In this document: positions 8,697 through 15,791 of the stretch, in pieces
Layout: every line of letters starts with the position of its first letter
Position numbering within the stretch: position 1 is the stretch's first letter
Assembly (NCBI RefSeq): GCF_012927485.1
Contig: NZ_JABBPC010000012.1
Coordinates: forward strand, 334,838-398,837
Direction: 5' to 3'
Length of the DNA: 64,000 bases
DNA from: Polaromonas sp.
GTDB taxonomy: Bacteria; Pseudomonadota; Gammaproteobacteria; Burkholderiales; Burkholderiaceae_C
The notes under the pieces: model-generated
Told to the model about the DNA's origin: nothing
What the model saw: the letters and a program-made list of their open reading frames with translations, nothing else
The model's database searches: none
Position numbers and translations under genes: made by a program

Positions 8697-8731
8697 GAGC
8701 GCTACCTCCGCCGCCGGCGGTTGTAGCGCTC
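8697..8731. repeat. Perfect 9-bp inverted repeat (nested hairpin)
   Basis: GAGCGCTAC (8697-8705) is the exact reverse complement of GTAGCGCTC (8723-8731); the 17-base loop contains a second self-complementary run CCGCCGGCGG (8711-8720). It lies 54 bases after the dehydrogenase stop codon. No T-run follows, so it is not a typical intrinsic terminator; it could be a mobile repeat unit or an mRNA-stabilising hairpin. Confidence 0.7.
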
Positions 8732-9104
8732 CAGCCGCTGACTCACGTGCTGACCTTCCCTGGAACGTCACAGGCGCCATGTCTGTGATGCGTAAGGAGT
8801 CTTACAGACGCCTGTGCTCCTATGGCTCTAACTTTCTTCCGGTCTTTCGCTTCCCCGCATTGCGGGACTCCGCTTGCGGCACCTCTTCAAGTAATGGCAG
8901 CAGCTGAATCGTCCAGTGGCTGATCGAAGATTCGTTGACCAACCCCTCACACTTGCGCACCATTTTTTTCTGATGGCGATAGCTCGGCGCGGCGCAACGG
9001 GCTAACCATCTTTTTAGCCGCCAGTATTTCGTTTCACGTCTTTTCAGTCAAAGCGCTCCGCAAAAAGGACCGGGCTGTTTGCGCGCTAGATGGGCGCTAG
9101 ACGA

Positions 9105-9133
9105 GCGAGGCAACTAGGCATCTCTTGCCTCGC
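9105..9133. repeat. Perfect 9-bp inverted repeat
   Basis: GCGAGGCAA (9105-9113) pairs exactly with TTGCCTCGC (9125-9133) around an 11-base loop. A short T-run (CTTTT) follows about 14 bases later, too far for a classic terminator. It may end read-through from the left or form part of a structured leader. Confidence 0.6.
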
Positions 9134-9180
9134 GCTCAGAACTCGCTTTTAGAAAATAACCAATTTGGTAATTCGATAAT

Positions 9181-9207
9181 TTATTGACTTTATTGACTTT
9201 ATTGAAT
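9181..9207. repeat. Three tandem 9-bp units with TTGAC cores
   Basis: TTATTGACT occurs at 9181-9189 and 9190-9198, then TTATTGAAT at 9199-9207, followed by TTGACGG. Each unit includes a -35-like TTGA(C). It lies in the AT-rich part of the leader region of the pilin operon and may mark promoters or a repeated activator site. Confidence 0.7.
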
Positions 9208-9285
9208 TTGACGGCTCGAATTATTAATACCGTTATTGCTCTGGTTGTTTTGAAAAGTAACAACGATTAATAAGTGTTTTTTCCG

Positions 9286-9343
9286 GCAATAGTTGTTATG
9301 CGTTTGCATACAAGTTCATGCAACATATGCGAACAACTATTGC
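9286..9343. promoter_or_regulatory. 12-bp inverted repeat upstream of the minor-pilin operon
   Basis: GCAATAGTTGTT (9286-9297) and AACAACTATTGC (9332-9343) are exact reverse complements separated by 34 bases; inside, TGCAT (9305-9309) and ATGCA (9318-9322) form a smaller inverted pair. It ends 106 bases before the chosen fimT start. It could be a pair of regulator half-sites or a stem in the 5' untranslated RNA. Confidence 0.65.
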
Positions 9344-9449
9344 ACAATCCGTATGCCCTCTTTAATCCGCATTTGTTTTTATGAAGTTTCTTCGCAAGGC
9401 CGGATCACCGGCTTGTTGCCCAACGAATAGTGACCGTGACTTTTCTTCT

Positions 9450-10004
9450 ATGAAATTTCGAGGCATGACATTGATTGAGCTGATGGTCGCGATCGCGCTA
9501 GTGGCGATCATCATGGCGATAGGCGTCCCCTCGTATCGTTACATCACCTATAGCAGCCGAATAGCGGGTGAAATAAATTCCTTGCTGGGTGATCTGCAAT
9601 TTGCTCGATCGGAAGCGGCGAAAGAAGGCGTCCCGGTGACCGTTTGCGCGTCTACCGATGGCACCAGTTGCAGCGGGTCAGCTGCCTGGAGCAGTGGCTG
9701 GATTGTTTTCGTTGACAACTCGACTGCCGGGACGGCGGTGCCGGGAAATGCGGTTGTCGACTCTGGCGACACAGTGCTTCGCAAGTATCCCTCTATCGCC
9801 GCTTTTGACAGCTTCCTAGCGAGCAATAGCGCGGCCGCATTTACCTTTAATCGCGACGGTTTCCTTATCAATCAAACCGCTGATCCGGTAACGCTGACAT
9901 TAAAACCTGTGAACGGCACGGACACTAAATGGACTCGTTGTTTGGCCGTTGCCATGATTGGTCGGATGACGGTACAACGGTCGGGTACCGGGGCGTGCGC
10001 ATGA
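9450..10004 (+). CDS. fimT: Type IV pilus minor pilin, FimT/GspH family
   Basis: 184 residues from the ATG at 9450. The prepilin motif is MKFRG then MTLIELMVAIALVAIIMAIGVP: a short basic leader, Gly at -1 and Glu at +5, followed by the hydrophobic helix. The FimT/GspH globular domain follows (LLGDLQFARSEAAKEGVPV). PilD would cleave after the Gly and methylate the new N-terminus. An in-frame ATG at 9381 would give an implausible 28-residue leader, so 9450 is preferred although neither start has a clear ribosome-binding site. First gene of an overlapping operon, acting as part of the priming complex of the pilus in the inner membrane. Confidence 0.88.
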   Translation: MKFRGMTLIELMVAIALVAIIMAIGVPSYRYITYSSRIAGEINSLLGDLQFARSEAAKEGVPVTVCASTDGTSCSGSAAWSSGWIVFVDNSTAGTAVPGNAVVDSGDTVLRKYPSIAAFDSFLASNSAAAFTFNRDGFLINQTADPVTLTLKPVNGTDTKWTRCLAVAMIGRMTVQRSGTGACA

Positions 10005-10540
10005 TTGATCGCTCCTCGCGCCGTTCGCAAAGCGGCTTCAGTCTGCTCGAAGTCATGATTTCGCTATTGGTCATTGCGATTGGTTTGCTGGGTGTAGCAA
10101 AAACGCAGGCACTGGCCATCGGCAATACAAAAACGGCTGGCTCTCGCTCACTTGCAGCGCTCCATGCGGCAAGTATTGCTTCTGCCATGCATGCAAACAA
10201 GGGCTATTGGGCTTCTGGATTGGCGCCTGCCAGTTTGACGATATCGAATACAACCGTCTCTGATGCCACCCTCAATAGCCAAAGTATGAATTGCACTGCC
10301 AGCTCATGCACGTCCGTTCAACTGGCGGGATACGACCTGAAGACTATATGGGGTCCGGCAGTGCAGCAGCAGCTGCCCGGCGGCACCGGAACCATCGCAT
10401 GCTCAAACGCCGTTGGCGTTGCCGTGACTTGCACCGTGACCGTTAGTTGGAACGAGAAATACATCGGGCTCAACCAGGCGACCGTGGACACCAGTAAGCA
10501 AACCTCGATTCAAAGCGTCGCCTTGCTGGTTGAGCCATGA
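10001..10540 (+). CDS. pilV: Type IV pilus modification/minor pilin PilV
   Basis: 179 residues; the ATG at 10001 overlaps the fimT stop (ATGA). Leader MIDRSSRRSQSG is followed by FSLLEVMISLLVIAIGLLG, the prepilin cleavage motif of PilV, and then the typical LAIGNTKTAGSRSLAALHA helix. Four cysteines (NCTASSC..., ...ACSNAVGVAVTC) probably form disulfides in the globular domain. PilV is a minor pilin needed for assembly and display of PilY1 at the tip. It is followed immediately by pilW. Confidence 0.88.
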   Translation: MIDRSSRRSQSGFSLLEVMISLLVIAIGLLGVAKTQALAIGNTKTAGSRSLAALHAASIASAMHANKGYWASGLAPASLTISNTTVSDATLNSQSMNCTASSCTSVQLAGYDLKTIWGPAVQQQLPGGTGTIACSNAVGVAVTCTVTVSWNEKYIGLNQATVDTSKQTSIQSVALLVEP

Positions 10541-11265
10541 GTTACAACCCCCTACGAAGTCAGGCGCCAAAAAGACATCAATCCGGCATGTCCTTGTTGG
10601 AAATCTTAGTGGCCTTGTCGATCGGGTTCTTCTTGTTGACAGGCATCATCACGGTGTTTTCTGCGACGCGCCAGAACTTTACCGCGCAAGGTCAGATGTC
10701 GCAGTTGCAGGACGATCAGCGAATGGCCATGGGGATCGTCACGACCGTTCTTCAGGAAGCCGGATTTTTTCCTGCGCCTCAAACTACCACGGTCGCCGTG
10801 GCGCTTCCTGTCGCCGCGCCCTTCACGGCGGTCGGGCAGTCCGTTAGCGGCGTCAACACTGCTGGCGCTCCGGATACGCTGACGGTGCGCTACCTGGCTG
10901 GGGCAAATGGCGGCGACAGCATGACCGACTGCAATGGGAAACTGAACACCACCGCTCTGACCGTCACCTTTGTCAACACCTTTGCGATCAACGCGAACAA
11001 GGAGTTGACCTGTTCAGTGAACGGCGGTGTCCAGCGACCTCTTGTTGGCGGGATTACCGGATTAACCATTCTTTTTGGCGTGGACTCGGACGGCAATGGA
11101 TCAGTCAATCAATATCTCCCGGCCGCTAGCATTGCCGCCAGTGCTTGGCCGGGAGTGCTCTCAGCGCTTGTAACGATGACGTTTCAAAACCCATTGGCCG
11201 GACAGCCTGGGCAAAATGCCACGATTTCGTTAACAAGATTCATCAGTCTTATGGGCAAATCATGA
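10537..11265 (+). CDS. pilW: Type IV pilus minor pilin PilW
   Basis: 242 residues; ATG overlaps the pilV stop (ATGA). A leader ending QSG is followed by MSLLEILVALSIGFFLLTGII, the prepilin signal with Glu at +5. The next segment (FTAQGQMSQLQDDQRMAMGIV) is the usual PilW helix, and the C-terminal part has a pair of cysteines (DCNGKL..., LTCSVNGG) and an acidic repeat-like DSDGNGSVNQY that may bind calcium. It works in the minor-pilin tip complex with PilV, PilX, FimT and PilY1. Confidence 0.88.
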   Translation: MSYNPLRSQAPKRHQSGMSLLEILVALSIGFFLLTGIITVFSATRQNFTAQGQMSQLQDDQRMAMGIVTTVLQEAGFFPAPQTTTVAVALPVAAPFTAVGQSVSGVNTAGAPDTLTVRYLAGANGGDSMTDCNGKLNTTALTVTFVNTFAINANKELTCSVNGGVQRPLVGGITGLTILFGVDSDGNGSVNQYLPAASIAASAWPGVLSALVTMTFQNPLAGQPGQNATISLTRFISLMGKS

Positions 11266-11873
11266 AGCCAGGAATCGTTAATCCAAACGCGGCGCAAGTC
11301 CGTTCACTGCAAAAGGAGCGCGGCATCGTGCTGGTCACCGCGCTGCTTATTTTGGTCGTTCTGACACTGCTCTCGGTGAGCATGTTCCGCACTTTCGGGC
11401 TATCCGAACGAATCGCGGGCAACACCCGAGAAAAACAACGTGCCTTTCATGCGGCGCAAAGTGCCATGCAATACGCTGAGTGGTGGCTGACGCAAGGCAA
11501 CGGCTCAGCGGGGACGACTTGCTCTGGGCTTTTAACCGCAGACGGTACGACACCGACAACGCAAGTTTGTAATAACGCAATGACCGCCCCGCAAACCGCT
11601 GCGGTGCCCTGGCAGACCAGCAGTGGTGCCAGCCTTGGCGTGGCTTACACCCCGCCTGGAATGACCGTCGCGGCAGCCGGGCAAGCAGGCGCGTACGCCG
11701 CGTCGGCCCGGTTCTACATCACGCCGCTGGGCGCCGACCCAGCCGACTCGACGGGCAACTCTCAACTTTATCAAATCAGTGCCATGAGTACTGGCGGTAA
11801 CAATGTTGCTGCGTCAGTGGTTCAAAGTGTGTATTCCATCAAGACTGGCGTCGTTGACGCAGGGGGTTTGTAA
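11262..11873 (+). CDS. pilX: Type IV pilus assembly protein PilX
   Basis: 203 residues; ATG at 11262 overlaps the pilW stop (ATGA). The N-terminal segment QKERGIVLVTALLILVVLTLLSVSMFR is the PilX-type N-terminal helix, with Gly before the hydrophobic stretch but no Glu at +5, as is usual for PilX/GspK-like minor pilins. The motif AGNTREKQRAFHAAQSAMQYAEWWL follows, a hallmark of PilX. The globular domain is Ala/Thr/Gly-rich. It helps cap the pilus tip and precedes pilY1 with a one-base TAATG overlap. Confidence 0.87.
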   Translation: MKPGIVNPNAAQVRSLQKERGIVLVTALLILVVLTLLSVSMFRTFGLSERIAGNTREKQRAFHAAQSAMQYAEWWLTQGNGSAGTTCSGLLTADGTTPTTQVCNNAMTAPQTAAVPWQTSSGASLGVAYTPPGMTVAAAGQAGAYAASARFYITPLGADPADSTGNSQLYQISAMSTGGNNVAASVVQSVYSIKTGVVDAGGL

Positions 11874-14800
11874 TGCAATCCAAGAATTTCCGCCGCCGCA
11901 AGTTATCTTTGTTGCTCACCCTGCTTCTGACGGATTGGGCCAGTGCAGCCCCGGTGGTGGTCACTGACGACTTTACCGGCACTACGGCCACCAATCCCTG
12001 GCAAACTTTCGGCGGCGCATGTCTGACCGCATCCACCTCGACCAGTACTGCCAGTGGAAATATCCCGGGTTGCGTTAACAACTCTTATTACACCGATATT
12101 TTTCGCATCAAGGGGGGAACCATGGGCGGCGGCCAAACCGGGACCTTGCCTGACGCCGCTGGCAATGGCGCGCTACGGTTGACCGCCGTTGGAAATGACG
12201 AGCGGGGCGCCATCATCTCTAACTTCGACTTTGCGAAGGATGCCGGTTTGAGCGTTGTTTTCAAAACCGTCACTTATGGCGGAAATGGCGCCGATGGCAT
12301 GTCGTTTTTCCTAATGGATTCAACCGCCACCCCAGCGCTAGGAGGTTCAGGAGGAAGTCTGGCGTATTCATGTAGTAACGTTAACGATTTCTACGAGGGT
12401 GTACCGGGGGCTTACATCGGGCTGGGGATGGATGAATACGGAAATTTTTTGAACGCCAGCGACAACACGGCTACCGGGGCCGGGTTTTCGGCAAATCGAA
12501 TCGGTCTGCGCGGGGCGGGAAATATTACGTGGAATAACTTAAAAAGTATTGGCATTTATCCTTCGAATCTCTCATCAAACGACCAAAAACTCGCTGTTCA
12601 AAACACCTGTAAAACGGGAACCGTGTGGGACTACTCAAAGAATAATTCGAAACTCCAAGATACTAAAGCTACGATTCTGGATTACCCACTGATCCCAGGC
12701 GGCTACACCAACAGTGCCTCACTGTGGAAAAATACCGCCCTTCGGCCGAACGCCACCCCCATTACCTACAACCTGAAACTTACCGCGACGGGCTTGCTTA
12801 GTTTGTCTTACAGCGTGAACGGGGGGAATTACCAGCCGGTGCTGACCAATCAATCCATCTCGGCATCCAATGGCCCCATGCCCGACAGGTTTAAGTTTGG
12901 ATTCACAGGCGCGACCGGTGGCTCAAATAATATCCACGAAGTCTTGTGCTTCCAGGCCGGCCCCGCCGAAATTTCAACCAGCAGCGCCGGCATCAACACG
13001 CAGCAGTCAGGGCAGGTCAAGACCGGCACTCAAATTTATCTGGCCTACTACCACACCAATAATTGGTGGGGACAATTAACCTCGCAGAACTTGCTGTATT
13101 CCAGTGCCAACAACGGCACGGTGTCCATCAGTCCGACCGCGAATTGGGATGCTTCCTGCGTATTGACGGGCGGTAAATGCGATGCCACCAATGTCGCCGC
13201 CATGACGCCGCAATCGCCGGTCAAGAGGGTCATGCTGACATGGAGTGGGCTAGCAGGTACTCCCTCAGTAGGCAGTCCCGCCGTAGGCATTCCCTTTGAG
13301 TGGACCAGTCTTTCGAGTTCGCAGCAAACTGCTTTAACTTCAGGTGATGCTTCGGCCACTTCCGACCGCTTGAACTTCTTGCGCGGTGACCGCACCAAGG
13401 AACTAACGACCACCGGTGCAAATATGTACCGTATGCGCACAAGCGTGCTGGGTGACATCATTGATTCAAGCCCGACATGGGTGGGTGGTCCCTCTGCACC
13501 CTATGCCGACGTGTGGGTCGACAGCACCCAACCTAGAGCGGCCGCGTCCGCGCTGCCGGAGAATGCAGCGTCTCCGTATTCTTCATTCGTAATGGCCAAC
13601 GCGACGCGACAAAATGTGGTGTACGTGGGGGCCGACGATGGCTTCCTGCATGGGTTTCGCGCGGGGGCTTACGACACGACCGGCAATTTTGTCAACAACA
13701 GTACTTCTCCAAATGACGGGGCTGAGGTGCTTGCCTATATGCCGTCTTCTGTGCTGAAAACTATTCACAGCACCACGGCTACTGCGGATTACTCCAATAC
13801 CCAGTATGCGCAGGCGTTTAGCGTCGACGGAACGCCCTACGCTGGCGATCTGTATTACAAAAATGCCTGGCACACCTGGTTGACGGGTGGCATTGGGCCA
13901 GGGGGCAGCGATGTTTGGGCCCTCGATATTACAAATCCCAGCACCACTAATTTTGTGGAGGCGAATGCCTCCAGCCTGGTGATGGGCGATTGGTCCGCTG
14001 GATCATTTGCCTGTGTTGGAGATAGCGGGACACCAAACTGCAGCAGCAATTTGGGCCAAACATTCGGTACGCCCCAAATTCGCCGCTTTCACAACGGAAT
14101 GTGGGGCCTAGTCTTTGGCAATGGCCTTAACAGTACAAACGGCAAGGCCGGAATTTTCATAGTCACCATCGACCCCACGACTGCGGCGCAGAAGGTCTAC
14201 TACCTCGACACGGGGACCACTTCAAACGGCATCACGTATGTGACACCGGCTGATCTGGACGGCGATCACACGGTTGACTATATCTACGCCGGAGACGTTA
14301 AAGGCAACGTGTGGCGATTTGACGTGACCAGTACTTCGCCGAGCAACTGGGCCGCCTCCAAGTACGGCAACGCCGCGGCCACGCCGCTATTTACAGCGGC
14401 CAGCAACCAGCCGATTACCACGAAGCCCCTGGTAGCCATCGTCCCAACCACCACCGGGGCGTCTCGTGTCGTTGTTAGTTTTGGTACCGGGCAGCAAGTC
14501 CCTCAAACCTTACTGTCCCCCGCAACCTATGCAAGCGGTTCTCAGGCCTTGTATGGGATTTGGGATTGGGATATGGCGGCTTGGAATTTACTCAATCCGG
14601 CTGCGCCGAAAAGCGCCACCACGGGTAGAAAAACAATCGCTCAAACAGATTTAACCCAACAAACCGTGACCGCTACCTATCCAACGACCACGACCAACGG
14701 GGTATCGGGGTATCGCACCGTCAGTAACACCGCCGTGTGCTGGCAAGGCAGTACTACGTGCACCAGCGGCAACAACCAATGGGGATGGGAACTCGTTCTG

Positions 14801-15181
14801 CCGACGTCGAGCGAGCAGGTCATCTACAGCCCGATTCTTGCCCAGGGTGCCGTCATCGTCAACACGACCATACCGGCCAACAATTCTGCGTTGACCTGTT
14901 CAATCAACCCCAACACCGGTTGGACGATGGCCGTCGATCCTGCTACGGGTGGGGCATTCAAACAGTCGTTTTTCGGTGATGCCAGTAATAACTTTGTGAG
15001 CTATAACGGCGCCAAGGTCAGCGGGATCCAGATCGGCGCGGTAGGTAGTCCCTCCGTGGTCACTGCCTCGAACAGCCCCTATCTGGTGAATCAAACCAGT
15101 GCCGGCACAGGGCACGTGGACAAAATTGCGCCGCCCGGAGGCACCCTTGGTAAGCGGCTGACATGGCAGCAACTGCGTTAA
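11873..15181 (+). CDS. pilY1: PilY1-like pilus tip adhesin with lectin-like N-terminal domain
   Basis: 1102 residues with a signal peptide (about 1-25, ending WASAAP). The C-terminal half is the PilY1/PilC beta-propeller: VVYVGADDGFLHGF near residue 582 and the calcium-site region DLDGDHTVDYIYAGD at 794-808 followed by GNVWRFDV. The N-terminal part (about 28-365) lacks the von Willebrand A domain found in Pseudomonas PilY1; instead GNGADGMSFFLMD and YIGLGMDEYGNFLN look like a legume-lectin (L-type) fold, suggesting sugar or surface binding. It is exported and displayed at the pilus tip. It is translated from a start overlapping the pilX stop by one base. Confidence 0.87.
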   Translation: MQSKNFRRRKLSLLLTLLLTDWASAAPVVVTDDFTGTTATNPWQTFGGACLTASTSTSTASGNIPGCVNNSYYTDIFRIKGGTMGGGQTGTLPDAAGNGALRLTAVGNDERGAIISNFDFAKDAGLSVVFKTVTYGGNGADGMSFFLMDSTATPALGGSGGSLAYSCSNVNDFYEGVPGAYIGLGMDEYGNFLNASDNTATGAGFSANRIGLRGAGNITWNNLKSIGIYPSNLSSNDQKLAVQNTCKTGTVWDYSKNNSKLQDTKATILDYPLIPGGYTNSASLWKNTALRPNATPITYNLKLTATGLLSLSYSVNGGNYQPVLTNQSISASNGPMPDRFKFGFTGATGGSNNIHEVLCFQAGPAEISTSSAGINTQQSGQVKTGTQIYLAYYHTNNWWGQLTSQNLLYSSANNGTVSISPTANWDASCVLTGGKCDATNVAAMTPQSPVKRVMLTWSGLAGTPSVGSPAVGIPFEWTSLSSSQQTALTSGDASATSDRLNFLRGDRTKELTTTGANMYRMRTSVLGDIIDSSPTWVGGPSAPYADVWVDSTQPRAAASALPENAASPYSSFVMANATRQNVVYVGADDGFLHGFRAGAYDTTGNFVNNSTSPNDGAEVLAYMPSSVLKTIHSTTATADYSNTQYAQAFSVDGTPYAGDLYYKNAWHTWLTGGIGPGGSDVWALDITNPSTTNFVEANASSLVMGDWSAGSFACVGDSGTPNCSSNLGQTFGTPQIRRFHNGMWGLVFGNGLNSTNGKAGIFIVTIDPTTAAQKVYYLDTGTTSNGITYVTPADLDGDHTVDYIYAGDVKGNVWRFDVTSTSPSNWAASKYGNAAATPLFTAASNQPITTKPLVAIVPTTTGASRVVVSFGTGQQVPQTLLSPATYASGSQALYGIWDWDMAAWNLLNPAAPKSATTGRKTIAQTDLTQQTVTATYPTTTTNGVSGYRTVSNTAVCWQGSTTCTSGNNQWGWELVLPTSSEQVIYSPILAQGAVIVNTTIPANNSALTCSINPNTGWTMAVDPATGGAFKQSFFGDASNNFVSYNGAKVSGIQIGAVGSPSVVTASNSPYLVNQTSAGTGHVDKIAPPGGTLGKRLTWQQLR

Positions 15182-15192
15182 CGGAGCGATCT

Positions 15193-15717
15193 ATGGAAAT
15201 TGCTGGTTTTAGCCTCGGTAGCGAGCCTGCCGCTTGCCTGAAAGAGATGGCTGTTTCACGCGCTCGGAAGCACCACGGGCTATCGTCATCGAGGCCCGCA
15301 GGGCTTTTCGGTTTTACCCTCATTGAGTTGATGATTGTGGTGGCTGTGGTGGCCTTATTGGCGGCGGTTGCACTACCAAGCTACCGGGCGCAAGTCCGCA
15401 AATCCAAAAGGACTGATGCAAAGATGTCGCTGCTGGACTTGGCGAGCCGCGAGGAGCGCTACTCCACCACCAACAATTCCTATACCATCGCGTACGCCAA
15501 CCTGGGCTTCGCAAGCGATTTTCCGGTCGCGGTCCCAAGTGCAACGACGTTCAACTATGCCTTGGCAGTAACGGCTGCAGGCACGAGCACCTTCACGATT
15601 ACGGCGACTCCGAACGGAGATCAGGTAAATGACACCTGCGGAACGTATCAACTCACCGAACAAGGCGTTCAAAGTAATACCGGAGCGACAACGGATTCCG
15701 CGACCTGCTGGCGTTGA
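15193..15717 (+). CDS. pilE: Type IV pilin PilE-like with long leader
   Basis: 174 residues from the ATG at 15193, chosen for GGAG 7 bases upstream. The prepilin motif LFG then FTLIELMIVVAVVALLAAVALPSY is perfect (Gly -1, Phe +1, Glu +5), but the leader would be 40 residues, much longer than usual; starts at 15163 (longer) or 15247 (22-residue leader) are possible. The mature protein has the short PilE-type globular domain with a C-terminal disulfide pair (DTCGTYQL and SATCWR). It is the last gene of the fimT-pilVWXY1 operon and is probably a minor pilin rather than the major subunit. Confidence 0.85.
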   Translation: MEIAGFSLGSEPAACLKEMAVSRARKHHGLSSSRPAGLFGFTLIELMIVVAVVALLAAVALPSYRAQVRKSKRTDAKMSLLDLASREERYSTTNNSYTIAYANLGFASDFPVAVPSATTFNYALAVTAAGTSTFTITATPNGDQVNDTCGTYQLTEQGVQSNTGATTDSATCWR

Positions 15718-15791
15718 TAGCGCGAAGCTTCGAGCGGGCAAAGTCTCGTTAGCTACCCAGCCTGCGATGCGTTCGCGCACTCACAGTCCGC

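Larger units (their letters stand above)
8644..9449. other. Long non-coding region with several inverted and tandem repeats
   Basis: About 800 bases with no supported gene. It holds a hairpin at 8697-8731, a doubled GCGCTAGA at 9083-9101, a second hairpin at 9105-9133, three 9-bp tandem units at 9181-9207 and a 12-bp inverted repeat at 9286-9343. Base composition drops sharply to AT-rich from about 9150 to 9340, as expected for the promoter region of the pilin operon. A 47-codon minus-strand frame at 8820-8963 is too short and unrecognised to call. Confidence 0.7.

Noticed and set aside
8820..8963. 47-codon minus-strand frame in the long gap before fimT
   Set aside because: Starts with ATG and reads smoothly (VNESSISHWTIQLLPLLEE), perhaps a transposase scrap, but it has no ribosome-binding site and no family I can name.
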